From SKVR01 sp964453995 (GTDB taxonomy: Bacteria; Bacteroidota; Bacteroidia; Bacteroidales; UBA7960), in NCBI GenBank assembly GCA_964453995.1, contig CAYVQC010000011.1, positions 1 through 64,000 on the forward strand: a stretch of DNA of 64,000 nt, in the 5' to 3' direction. Position 1 is the stretch's first letter, and each line of letters starts with the position of its first letter. Position numbers and translations under genes: made by a program. Below the pieces are notes generated by a model, which was given only the letters and a program-made list of their open reading frames with translations, made no database searches and was not told the DNA's origin. Below, piece by piece: positions 54,201 to 62,486 of the stretch.

Positions 54201-54378
54201 TTTCCAGGCAAGGCACACCCTGCAAAGTATAATCGATAATTACGATGGCGAAGAGCTTCGCCAGGAAGCCATTGAAAAACTGGCAGAGATAGACCGACAG
54301 GAAGAATTGCGCAACATGAAGGCCGAACCTGATACCCTGGAAATTGATTTCAGCGAGAAGGAACGTACCAACCAGTAA
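51298..54378 (+). CDS. Large exported tetratricopeptide-repeat protein
   Basis: A protein of 1026 residues with a signal peptide (M-N-R-N-I-L...V-V-L-A-Q). Almost the whole mature chain consists of TPR units, with pairs such as Y-E-E-A-L-H-W-F, Y-Q-Q-A-K-H-Y-F-F, F-A-Q-S-I-P-Y-L-E-Q-Y and Y-P-Q-A-I-T-A-F-R-K-F recurring, giving about 20 or more repeats. The C-terminus is acidic then basic (E-I-D-F-S-E-K-E-R). A periplasmic scaffold for an envelope complex is likely. The next gene, 38 bases on, encodes an outer-membrane barrel, suggesting a partnership. Confidence 0.85.
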   Translation: MNRNILKSLSFLVLFFPIVVLAQKTVVYENPMADYKLALELFNKGKYGAARDLFSKTIERISDEESKIRINSQYYRAICALELFNPDAEKLLTDFIFNYPTHSLQSIASFQMGNLQYRKRNYEEALHWFSRVELYDLDAEQRVELQFKTGYSHFMNEDYQQAKHYFFDIRNPESVYYPPATYYYGHISYSEENYETALMYFQRLNDDENFGPIVPYYITHIYFLQEKYDELIEFAPPLLEQASTRRAAEISRMIGEAYYNMGEFAQSIPYLEQYHSQTRQSITREEHYQLGFAYYKANEFEKAVTSFEKVTNAEDTLAQNALYHLADAYLETDQRRSARNAFMSAHRMEFIPEITENSLFNYAKLSFELSMNPFNEAILSFQKYVENYPNSPRIDEAYKHLIDLYLTTRNYKDALTSMEAITLNTPVLKSAYQRVAYYRGIELFNNGDFPGSIEHFEKSLRHPENRTIRAQSIFWQGEAQFRLEQYEQSIETLARFQLLQGAFSLPEFNKAHYTIGYANFKLQNYPQAITAFRKFVQERNLDPNLQNDAFLRIADSYFVTKDYNAAIEFYDRAIALQKHDTDYAIFQKAVAMGVTARFDSKINTLQELLRNYPNTSYADNARYELGNTYVIQDNNARALQYYNELITRHPNSSYVKSAMLKTGLIHFNQNEDERALAIFRSIAEKYPGTPEAQEALVSLRNIYIALDQVDQYVTFTEEMGLANVTKAQQDSLTYIAAENRYMQGDCTNASQSFEAYLEKFPDGIFALNAHFYKAECDFRSEELQKALASYQFVLTKPKSKFSENAALRAAQINFGLNQYQAALENYQLLEEIAEFPSNLQEAKTGQMRALDKLQRHEQTIEAANRVLENDKISRELRQEANLLIAGAALSQNNLDMAKQYYTETNQIAENHMAAEAKYHLALIEFRKGNYQECEKLIFEYIDVLAAYDYWLARIFILLADNYLVQDNIFQARHTLQSIIDNYDGEELRQEAIEKLAEIDRQEELRNMKAEPDTLEIDFSEKERTNQ

Positions 54379-54416
54379 GATCGTAAAAAATGTTTCAAAT
54401 GCAATACATTATAGTT

Positions 54417-56132
54417 ATGCAAAAGCTTTCATTCTCATTTAACCCATCAGCAGCCTGGTTTGCAATACTTGCAGGGATGCTCCTATTGGCCGGTAATGCA
54501 TCGGCTCAACAGCTGGACTTTGATGAGGTCACAGTGATAGCACCGTATGAACCCACCATTTCAGATGCTTTCAAGATCAATTTCAATCCTGCCATAGAAG
54601 ATACAATGAACGTGGATATTGTATTCAATTACTCCATCAACCCGGTACAGATTCCTGTAAAATTTAATATGGAACCCCTGAGCCCTGCCCGCATGAGAGG
54701 AGAACCCCTTGCCAAGCTCTACAAGGGCTACGTAAAAGCAGGGATGGGCAACTACGCCACACCCTATGCAGAAGTGTTTTATAATACCCTGCGCTCCAAT
54801 GAATACCATTATGGTGTACATGCCAAACACATATCATCAGGCGGTGGAATTGATGATTATGGTTACAGCGGCTACAGCGAAAATTCTATCAACCTCGATG
54901 GGAAAAGGTTCCTGAGAAATCACACCCTGGATCTGGGCTTGGGCTATGAGCGCAATGTAGTCCATTTTTATGGCTTTAAACCCGAAGATTTTGATGGTCC
55001 TGACCCTGTGGATGAAAAGAAAGATTACCGCCAACGATTCAGTTTTATATCGCCATCTGTTGCTTTCACAAGCAATTACCTTGACAGCACCAAGCTTCAA
55101 CATAACATTAAACTGGATTACTATTACCTTTCCGACATTTATGATGCGGCAGAACACAGGCTGGGGTTTGAAACCAACCTGCAAAAGACCCTCAGGGAAG
55201 ACCCCATGGGATTTGCAGAAAAACAAACTTTTCACCTTGATTTGCGAGCCGACTACTTCAACAGCAGAACCCTGGCCGATACAGCCCATACTGCCCTGGT
55301 TCGTATAGAGCCTTCCTTGTCGGCCACCTTTAAGGATTTTAATTTTAATGTGGGAATAAATACCACCATACAGGCCGATACAGTAAGCAACATCAGGTTT
55401 TATCCCCTTGCCGGGGCAGAAGTAACCCTGATCAACAATGTATTGTTTGCCTATGCAACGCTATCAGGAGAGCTTACCAAGCACAACATGCGCGACCTCA
55501 CCCTTACCAATCCTTTCATGCAAACATCGGTGCCCTATGCCTTTATGAACCGAAAATCAGAGATCAGGGGTGGGTTTAAAGGCTCCATCAGTTCATTCGC
55601 TTCCTACAATGTTTCCATCAGCAACAGCAGTATCGATAATTATCCCTTCTTCGTAACCGACTTCGATACGCCGCTCAACAACCGTTTCCTGTTGATTTAC
55701 GATGATATTCGACTGTTCAACTTTCGCACCGAGGTATTTTCCAATGTAGGAGAAAGACTGAAAGTCCGCTTCGCTTCCGATTACTACCAATACACCCTGG
55801 ACAACGAACTGCAGCCCTGGCATGAGCCCACAGTAAAACTGAGCCTGAACCTGTCTTATAACATCCAGGATAAAATCATTCTTAATGCAGATGCCTTTGC
55901 ACGCAACTCCATCTATGCAAAAACATTCGACAGGTTTCAGCCCGAAGTGGTTGAGCCGGTTAAAATACACGGATTCCATGTGGATGTAAACCTTGGGGTA
56001 GAATACAGGTATACCAAGATCCTTTCTGTATTTCTCAATCTCAACAACCTTCAAAATCAGCCTCTTGAAAGATGGTACAATTATCCCTCCCAAAGATTCA
56101 ATGTATTGGGCGGTGTAACCTATGCTTTCTAA
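54417..56132 (+). CDS. Outer-membrane beta-barrel protein (TonB-receptor-like, plugless)
   Basis: A 571-residue protein when started at M-Q-K-L-S-F (54417; the frame is open to 54390). Signal ends N-A-S-A-Q-Q. The barrel strands alternate polar and aromatic residues to a V-T-Y-A-F end, and Y-K-G-Y-V-K-A-G-M-G-N-Y-A-T-P-Y opens the barrel; no plug or TonB-box motif is convincing. Start of the mature chain reads L-D-F-D-E-V-T-V-I-A-P-Y-E-P, a short TonB-receptor-like N-terminus. Just after the TPR gene. Confidence 0.75.
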   Translation: MQKLSFSFNPSAAWFAILAGMLLLAGNASAQQLDFDEVTVIAPYEPTISDAFKINFNPAIEDTMNVDIVFNYSINPVQIPVKFNMEPLSPARMRGEPLAKLYKGYVKAGMGNYATPYAEVFYNTLRSNEYHYGVHAKHISSGGGIDDYGYSGYSENSINLDGKRFLRNHTLDLGLGYERNVVHFYGFKPEDFDGPDPVDEKKDYRQRFSFISPSVAFTSNYLDSTKLQHNIKLDYYYLSDIYDAAEHRLGFETNLQKTLREDPMGFAEKQTFHLDLRADYFNSRTLADTAHTALVRIEPSLSATFKDFNFNVGINTTIQADTVSNIRFYPLAGAEVTLINNVLFAYATLSGELTKHNMRDLTLTNPFMQTSVPYAFMNRKSEIRGGFKGSISSFASYNVSISNSSIDNYPFFVTDFDTPLNNRFLLIYDDIRLFNFRTEVFSNVGERLKVRFASDYYQYTLDNELQPWHEPTVKLSLNLSYNIQDKIILNADAFARNSIYAKTFDRFQPEVVEPVKIHGFHVDVNLGVEYRYTKILSVFLNLNNLQNQPLERWYNYPSQRFNVLGGVTYAF

Positions 56133-56177
56133 CCCCTCTGAAAGTCATTTCTTAAGTGTAAAACAATGCCTGGTGAG

Positions 56178-56317
56178 GATGTCTCAAAAGAGTTCAATGG
56201 TCAATGGGCAGTTTGGCAAGTTCACTGTAACACCTCTCGAAAAGACTATTGAATATCAGCAAGCTAATTGCTTCAGGAAGCTTAGTGCGAAGGCCAATTG
56301 AGGTTGTTGAGACAGCC
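56178..56317. repeat. Inverted repeat with GGATGTCTCAA / TTGAGACAGCC ends
   Basis: GGATGTCTCAA and GTTGAGACAGCC, about 125 bases apart, pair imperfectly. It lies downstream of the barrel gene and matches the ends of the 7226-7345 repeat. Confidence 0.5.
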
Positions 56318-56452
56318 CGTATTAATTTAATTACTAACATATTGTTGATAATTACACAATACTCTGAAATTCAGCGTATTGAAAAGATAAAATTCTTTCG
56401 ACAACAGGCCTTTTTCCGTATCTTATAAGCTCAAAAAACCGTTGAAAAAGCT

Positions 56453-56460
56453 TATCTTTG
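56453..56460 (+). promoter_or_regulatory. -7 box for gyrB
   Basis: TATCTTTG, matching TAnnTTTG, 26 bases before the ATG at 56486. Confidence 0.6.
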
Positions 56461-56485
56461 TGGGTTATTCAGAACCAATAAAAAT

Positions 56486-58453
56486 ATGAGCGACGAGAAC
56501 AAGCAAAACACAGTAAAACAGATGAATTACGACGCTGCCAGTATTCAGATACTGGAGGGTCTTGAGGCAGTAAGAAAAAGGCCTGCCATGTACATTGGCG
56601 ACATAGGCAACAAAGGGCTGCACCACCTGGTGTATGAGGTCGTTGACAACTCCATCGACGAAGCCATGGCCGGTTTTTGCACCCGAATAGATGTGATCAT
56701 CAACGAAAATAACTCGGTAACCACCATAGACGACGGAAGGGGTATTCCGGTAGACATCCACGAGAAAGAAGGTCGCAGCGCCCTGGAAGTAGTAATGACC
56801 GTTTTGCACGCCGGAGGAAAATTTGATAAAGATACCTATAAGGTATCGGGCGGTTTGCACGGTGTCGGAGTAAGTTGTGTCAATGCCCTTTCACAGCACC
56901 TGGAAGTAACTGTTTACCGGGGCGGAAAAATTTGGAAGCAGGAATATAGCAAGGGAGCTCCCCTTTATTCGGTAAAAGAAGTGGGCGAATCAGCAAGAAC
57001 AGGTACAGAGGTAACATTTTTGCCAGACGATACCATTTTTATTCAAACCGAATACAGCTATGATATCCTTTCCAACAGGTTGCGTGAACTGGCTTTTCTC
57101 AACAAAGGCGTTACCCTTACCATCACCGACAAACGCACCCTCAACGAAAATGGTGAACCCCTGCATGAAGAATATTATTCAGAAGAAGGACTGAAAGAAT
57201 TTGTACAATACCTGGACGATACCAGGGAAAAGCTGATAGAAAAGCCCATTTATATGGATGGAGAAAAAGCAGGGATTCCGGTTGAGGTTGCCATGCAATA
57301 CAATTCATCCTTTGCCGAAAACCTTCAATCGTATGTAAACAACATCAACACAATAGAAGGAGGAACGCACCTGGCGGGCTTTCGCAGGGCGCTTACCCGT
57401 ACCCTGAAAAGCTATGCTGAAAAATCAGGCATGCTTTCCAAGCTCAAATTCGAAATCAGTGGCGATGATTTCCGTGAAGGTCTTACTGCAGTGATCTCGG
57501 TAAAGGTGGCAGAACCCCAGTTTGAGGGGCAAACAAAAACCAAGCTTGGTAATTCTGAAGTGGCAGGTGCTGTAGATCAGGCAGTAAGTGAAATGCTCAA
57601 TTATTACCTGGAAGAAAATCCCCGGGAGGCAAAAACCATTGTCAACAAGGTGATCCTTGCCGCTACAGCAAGACATGCGGCAAGAAAAGCAAGGGAACTG
57701 GTACAACGAAAAAGCGTGCTTAGCTCTACCGGCTTGCCCGGTAAACTTTCCGACTGCAGTGAACGCAATCCAGAACAGGCAGAAATTTACCTTGTAGAGG
57801 GTGACTCTGCAGGAGGTACCGCCAAGCAGGGACGCGACAGGAAGTTCCAGGCCATTTTGCCGCTGCGGGGTAAGATCCTCAATGTAGAGAAAGCTATGCC
57901 ACACAAGATTTTTGAAAATGAGGAGATCAAAACCATTTTTACAGCATTGGGGGTAACCATAGGTACCCAGGAAGACTCTAAAGCACTGAACCTGGATAAA
58001 CTGCGCTACCACAAGGTGATTATCATGACGGATGCCGACGTGGATGGAAGCCACATTGCCACTTTGATTCTTACCTTCTTTTTCCGCTATATGCGCGAGC
58101 TTATTGAGATGGGATATGTTTACATTGCTACGCCCCCACTTTACCTGGTAAAGAAAGGCCGAGAGGAAATATATGCCTGGAATGATGACGAACGAAAAGC
58201 CATTATTGCCGATTTGTCCAAAAATGGAAAAGAAACAGGCATCACATTCCAGCGGTACAAAGGTTTGGGTGAAATGAATGCAGACCAGCTCTGGGATACC
58301 ACCATGAATCCGGAGTTCCGTAAGCTAAGGCAGGTGGATATCGTCAATGCTGCCGAAGCCAACCGTACCTTCTCCATGCTTATGGGCGATGAGGTACCGC
58401 CACGGCGCGAATTTATCGAGAAGAACGCCAAATATGCCAATATCGACGCGTAA
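56486..58453 (+). CDS. gyrB: DNA gyrase subunit B
   Basis: The ATPase subunit of gyrase, 655 residues, the short form usual in Bacteroidota. GHKL ATPase motifs: E-V-V-D-N-S-I-D-E-A, D-D-G-R-G-I-P and S-G-G-L-H-G-V-G; a transducer domain follows, then Toprim E-G-D-S-A-G-G and D-A-D-V-D-G, and the conserved end with R-Y-K-G-L-G-E-M-N. GyrB is distinguished from ParE here by the P-L-R-G-K-I-L-N-V-E segment and by length; the call is firm at the GyrB/ParE level and strong for GyrB. Introduces negative supercoils with GyrA (not in the window). Confidence 0.95.
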   Translation: MSDENKQNTVKQMNYDAASIQILEGLEAVRKRPAMYIGDIGNKGLHHLVYEVVDNSIDEAMAGFCTRIDVIINENNSVTTIDDGRGIPVDIHEKEGRSALEVVMTVLHAGGKFDKDTYKVSGGLHGVGVSCVNALSQHLEVTVYRGGKIWKQEYSKGAPLYSVKEVGESARTGTEVTFLPDDTIFIQTEYSYDILSNRLRELAFLNKGVTLTITDKRTLNENGEPLHEEYYSEEGLKEFVQYLDDTREKLIEKPIYMDGEKAGIPVEVAMQYNSSFAENLQSYVNNINTIEGGTHLAGFRRALTRTLKSYAEKSGMLSKLKFEISGDDFREGLTAVISVKVAEPQFEGQTKTKLGNSEVAGAVDQAVSEMLNYYLEENPREAKTIVNKVILAATARHAARKARELVQRKSVLSSTGLPGKLSDCSERNPEQAEIYLVEGDSAGGTAKQGRDRKFQAILPLRGKILNVEKAMPHKIFENEEIKTIFTALGVTIGTQEDSKALNLDKLRYHKVIIMTDADVDGSHIATLILTFFFRYMRELIEMGYVYIATPPLYLVKKGREEIYAWNDDERKAIIADLSKNGKETGITFQRYKGLGEMNADQLWDTTMNPEFRKLRQVDIVNAAEANRTFSMLMGDEVPPRREFIEKNAKYANIDA

Positions 58454-58472
58454 TACATAACCCTACAATCAG

Positions 58473-58517
58473 AAAAACTTCCATGCAGCTTTTTTTGCTT
58501 CATGGAAGTTTTTTTTT
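58473..58517. terminator. Bidirectional terminator between gyrB and SNF2 gene
   Basis: Arms AAAAACTTCCATG and CATGGAAGTTTTT with a 15-base loop; T-runs on both strands. It serves both convergent genes. Confidence 0.9.
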
Positions 58518-61500
58518 CAACTGATCAGATCGGTAAGCTCCTCAAAAGACAAACTCTTCAATGGGTTGTTGTCATTGATAAACATTCCGGCCAGATCAGA
58601 TTTTCTTTCCTGCAGCTTCAGAATCTTTTCTTCTACGGTATTCCGGGTAATAAACTTGTAAACAAATACATTTTTTTCCTGCCCTATGCGATGTGCCCTG
58701 TTGATAGCCTGGCGCTCCACGGCAGGATTCCACCAGGGGTCAAGCATAAACACATAATCAGCCTCCGTAAGATTGAGCCCCAAACCACCGGCTTTGAGGG
58801 ATATAAGAAACAGCCTGTTCAGCTCGTCTCTGCGAAATCCCCTGATTACCTCACCACGGTCACGCTCGGTAACTTTTCCCGTAAGCATGCTGTAAGGGAT
58901 GTGGTCGCGGCAGAAGTCTTTCCCAAACAAATTCAGGTGTTTCACAAACTGGGAAAAGATCAGCACCTTGTGATCTTCATCCAGAATCTTGTCTATGTTG
59001 CGTTTCACCTCAAGGTATTTACCCGAATCGTGCGAAAAGCTATTATCCACCATTGCCGGATGGTTGGCAATAAGCCTGAGTCGCGTAAGTCCGCTAAGAA
59101 CAAAAAACCTTGATTTATCAGGTCCTCTGTCGCGAATATTCTCAAAAATGGCATTGCGTATCTCCGATTTTTTTTGCTCATAATAGGCTTCCTGTTCAGG
59201 CGTCATTTCGCAATAGTGAATAACCTGTGAAAGGGGTGGGAGCTCTTTGGCTACCTGGTTTTTGGTGCGTCGCAGAATAAAAGGCCTGATCAATGTTTGG
59301 AGTTTCTCTCCTGCCCTTTCGTCACTTTTTCTTTCGATGGGAGTAACAAACTCATTCTTGAAAAAACCCAGGCTACCCAACATTCCGGGATTCATAAAAG
59401 AAAACTGCGACCATAGATCCGTAAGGGAATTTTCGATGGGAGTACCTGTCAGTACCAGCCGGTATTGCGATTGCAGCTTTTTTATGGCACTAAAAATACG
59501 GGAAGAGGCATTCTTTATCACCTGGCTTTCATCCAGGATAATATACCGGAAAGTATATTTTTCCAACATATCAACATCATTGCGAACCGTTCCGTAGGTG
59601 GTAAGTACAAGATCATAATTATCGAAACTTACCGTATCGGCGACCCGTTGCGATCCCGAATGCTGCAACACCCTAAGGGAAGGAACAAATCTCCTTATCT
59701 CTTCCATCCAGTTGTGCACCAGTGAAAGAGGCATAATAACCAGGGAACAGTTGCCCCTGCTCAGAGGCGTATTCCTGGCAGGCTCATCAATTGAGTCGAA
59801 AAGGCTGAGCTGCATATTAGGCCCGGCATTACCATTATTGTAACGCTGATCTTTACCGGCAGAATGGTCTGTAAGTACCATTTGGTGGTAGGTTTCTTCC
59901 AGGTGGGTATGGGCAAGCAAAGCAAGTGCCTGGAGAGTTTTACCCAGGCCCATATCATCTGCCAGGCATCCGCCCAGCTTATTTTTTTTCAAAAACAGCA
60001 TCCAGTTGAAACCTTCCTGTTGGTAACCCCTTAGGGTGGCTAGCATGCCTGGAGGTACCGGGTGCTTTTCATGAGCTGCTTCTAAATCAAGCCCAGGAAT
60101 ATTAAGACCATCATTCTGCAGAGATTTCAAAAGGGTAAAATGATGTTTTTTTACCACCAGGCCAGCCCCTTTTTTTGTGCTAAACCTGAAAATATCCTTA
60201 TACTTGCTCATCCAGGCTTCGGGAATAAGGGCAATTGACCCGTCGGGTAGCCCAAATTCTCTTGTACCATTGAGAATATGATCGGAGAGATTTGCAAAAG
60301 GAATCTCAAACTCGCCAAATTTTGCCGTTCCGTATAGATCAAACCAATCATTGGAGGTTTCACTCTGGAGGTTGAGCGCATATTTTCCGCTGTGGTAGTT
60401 TTTATTGAAAATCGATTTCTCGCACTTCACTCCTTTTTCATGAAGGAGATCATGGTAACTATTGAGCCAGTCAATGATACCGTTGATCTGGTCCTGCGTA
60501 CCTGCCGCGGGTGGATCAACCATTTCATTAACCGTTTTATAAAGCGAGAAAAAAGGACCGTCAATTTTTTTAAGATGAAGAGATTTTAAAAATTCTGCCA
60601 ATTCTTTCTCGAAAACATCATTGCGAATGATCTTGTCAAAGGATATCTCGCCATTTTTATCAGAAAAGATGACCTTCACTTTAACAGGATCATCACTTCT
60701 GAAAACAATGTTTGGCGAATACTGAAAATACAACCCCATCACAATTTCTCCCTGCCAGTGTTCTTCAACTTTCAGCAATGGCACCGGCTTGATGGCAATT
60801 TCGTTTACCTTGAAGCCGATAGCCTTGAAAGAATGGTGCTGGATGGTTTTTTGCACAAATTTCTGAAAGAATTGTTTCTCGGCAGAGCGTGGTATAACCA
60901 GGAACTCCTTATCGAAAAAAGGCATAAGCTTTTTACCATCCCACTCCTTGTGAAAACGCAACAGATTACCTGCCAGCAAAAGAAGGCAGGGTTGCAGCGA
61001 AATCAGTTTAGCTTTTTTCATGTAAAGAAACAGATCATTACCGCCATGCTTTACTTCAAGCCTGTAAAGCATTTGATCCTGCTGTCTTTCAAAATGAAAA
61101 AAAGCATCAGCAAGTTCGCTGGGGATGGAAAGAGGCGTTTCACGAATTCTTTCGCCAGCATCTCCTTTATAATAAAGGGGAATATTATGCCCGGACATGT
61201 GAGATGCTGCCTGATAGAGCACCTTATCAATAAAAGGCCTGATGTGCTTTTCAACATAATCCTTTTTCAGAGATTCATAAAACCGGTTTATTTTTACTGA
61301 TGACGGATTGAATCTTTTGTGCAGGTTTTCATCTGCAATTTTGTGCAAGATGTCAAAAAGCTGCAATGTAGCATCATCTACCGTATCAAAATAATCATGA
61401 TAGGTTTGTTTTCCGGTCTTTTTAAAGCCGTATTCAAATTGTTGTGAAGGGGTTCTTCCCACTGCAAATGGCTCAATGAGGTAACCCAAAGCCGGATGAA

Positions 61501-61561
61501 GAGTAATACAGAAAGCCAATTCCATAGATGGCGAATTTTCCCTGAATCTGGATGTTGCCAT
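58517..61561 (-). CDS. SNF2/RapA-family DEAD-box-like helicase
   Basis: A 1014-residue protein. An N-terminal region of about 480 residues has no recognised motif; the C-terminal SNF2 ATPase begins near residue 515. Motif I D-D-M-G-L-G-K-T, motif II D-E-S-Q, motif III L-T-G-T-P-I-E-N, and later motif V G-G-L-G-L-N-L and motif VI R-A-H-R-I-G-Q are all in order. Likely translocates on DNA to move nucleoprotein, as with HepA/RapA; target unknown. Minus strand, promoter TAATTTTG at 61596-61603. Confidence 0.9.
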   Translation of the reverse strand: MATSRFRENSPSMELAFCITLHPALGYLIEPFAVGRTPSQQFEYGFKKTGKQTYHDYFDTVDDATLQLFDILHKIADENLHKRFNPSSVKINRFYESLKKDYVEKHIRPFIDKVLYQAASHMSGHNIPLYYKGDAGERIRETPLSIPSELADAFFHFERQQDQMLYRLEVKHGGNDLFLYMKKAKLISLQPCLLLLAGNLLRFHKEWDGKKLMPFFDKEFLVIPRSAEKQFFQKFVQKTIQHHSFKAIGFKVNEIAIKPVPLLKVEEHWQGEIVMGLYFQYSPNIVFRSDDPVKVKVIFSDKNGEISFDKIIRNDVFEKELAEFLKSLHLKKIDGPFFSLYKTVNEMVDPPAAGTQDQINGIIDWLNSYHDLLHEKGVKCEKSIFNKNYHSGKYALNLQSETSNDWFDLYGTAKFGEFEIPFANLSDHILNGTREFGLPDGSIALIPEAWMSKYKDIFRFSTKKGAGLVVKKHHFTLLKSLQNDGLNIPGLDLEAAHEKHPVPPGMLATLRGYQQEGFNWMLFLKKNKLGGCLADDMGLGKTLQALALLAHTHLEETYHQMVLTDHSAGKDQRYNNGNAGPNMQLSLFDSIDEPARNTPLSRGNCSLVIMPLSLVHNWMEEIRRFVPSLRVLQHSGSQRVADTVSFDNYDLVLTTYGTVRNDVDMLEKYTFRYIILDESQVIKNASSRIFSAIKKLQSQYRLVLTGTPIENSLTDLWSQFSFMNPGMLGSLGFFKNEFVTPIERKSDERAGEKLQTLIRPFILRRTKNQVAKELPPLSQVIHYCEMTPEQEAYYEQKKSEIRNAIFENIRDRGPDKSRFFVLSGLTRLRLIANHPAMVDNSFSHDSGKYLEVKRNIDKILDEDHKVLIFSQFVKHLNLFGKDFCRDHIPYSMLTGKVTERDRGEVIRGFRRDELNRLFLISLKAGGLGLNLTEADYVFMLDPWWNPAVERQAINRAHRIGQEKNVFVYKFITRNTVEEKILKLQERKSDLAGMFINDNNPLKSLSFEELTDLIS

Positions 61562-61595
61562 ATTGCTTTAAAGAGATTCTGAGTATTCAAACTAC

Positions 61596-61603
61596 CAAAA
61601 TTA
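61596..61603 (-). promoter_or_regulatory. -7 box for the SNF2 gene
   Basis: The minus strand reads TAATTTTG, matching TAnnTTTG, 34 bases upstream of the ATG. Confidence 0.5.
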
Positions 61604-61662
61604 CGGCTTTTTGCCCGGCTGTTGATGTTAAATTGATGTGAATTTTTCGTTATCAAAAACAA

Positions 61663-61693
61663 TAAAAAACCCGCACTTTTTTCAAAATGCGGG
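61663..61693 (-). terminator. Terminator after glutathione peroxidase
   Basis: Arms CCCGCA (61670-61675) and TGCGGG (61688-61693), extendable through T/A pairs; the minus strand continues with TTTTTTATTG. Confidence 0.75.
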
Positions 61694-61729
61694 CGAAAGA
61701 ATGAGTTACACCAGTTGGCAAAACCCTGA

Positions 61730-62299
61730 TCACTCATTTATCCAGTTGATAATCTCATCAGACATGGGATTGTGTCTTGGAGGAAACATTGCAACCAACT
61801 TTCCTTCTTCATTTACAAGGTATTTTTGAAAATTCCAGGAAACTTCCGAATCCCCGTATCCATTCATCTCTCCATTGGTTAGCCACTGGTAGAGTGGATG
61901 GATATCATCACCTTTTACCGAAATTTTCGACATCATGGGGAAGGTAACACCGTAATTTTCCTCGCAAAACATTATAATATCTTCGTTGGTGCCGGGTTCC
62001 TGGTTCATAAAATTGTTGGCAGGAAAGCCTACAATTACAAAATTTTGGTCGCCATAGGTGCGATAAAGCTTTTCCAGTGATTCATACTGCGGCGTGAGAC
62101 CACACTTGGAAGCGGTATTTACAATCATTACCTTTTTACCCTTCAGATCGGCGAAATTAAATTTTTCACCATAAATGTCTTCCACAACAAAATCATGGAG
62201 CGTTTTGTCCTGATTGCCGGCATTTACAGAATTTGCCCCCATCAGCATGAGCAGTGAAACCATAACAGGAAGAATTGTTTTTATAAGATTGATTTTCAT
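61730..62299 (-). CDS. Glutathione peroxidase-family thiol peroxidase, exported
   Basis: A 189-residue peroxidase with an N-terminal signal (to about residue 27, V-N-A-G). The peroxidatic Cys66 is in N-T-A-S-K-C-G-L-T. The catalytic Trp/Asn are in S-W-N-F. The Gln of the usual F-P-C-N-Q-F motif is replaced: here it reads F-P-A-N-N-F, so the resolving Cys and Gln are missing. Reduces hydroperoxides with thiols or thioredoxin in the periplasm. Its terminator is directly downstream; it is tandem with the SNF2 gene but separated by it. Confidence 0.88.
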   Translation of the reverse strand: MKINLIKTILPVMVSLLMLMGANSVNAGNQDKTLHDFVVEDIYGEKFNFADLKGKKVMIVNTASKCGLTPQYESLEKLYRTYGDQNFVIVGFPANNFMNQEPGTNEDIIMFCEENYGVTFPMMSKISVKGDDIHPLYQWLTNGEMNGYGDSEVSWNFQKYLVNEEGKLVAMFPPRHNPMSDEIINWINE

Positions 62300-62406
62300 G
62301 ATAGTAATTTTTGATTTATTAACTTTTTGATTTGCAATAAATTAAAGCATCTTAACAAATATGATGAAATAACAAAACATGTACAGAAAAGTTTAAACAC
62401 AAAGGT

Positions 62407-62414
62407 TATATTTG
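62407..62414 (+). promoter_or_regulatory. -7 box for the cysQ-like gene; decides its start
   Basis: TATATTTG, matching TAnnTTTG. A transcript would start near 62421, so the ATG at 62412 cannot be used and translation most likely begins at 62487. Confidence 0.55.
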
Positions 62415-62486
62415 CAAAAAACGGCAGCAAAATTCATTCGCATTTCAGGCATTCGAATTGTCGCTTCCCCCAAAAAAACATCAATA

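Larger units (their letters stand above)
56133..56485. other. 353-base intergenic region before gyrB
   Basis: No gene seen. It holds a GGNTGTCTCAA-ended inverted repeat (about 56178-56317) and the gyrB -7 box (56453-56460). Confidence 0.6.
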
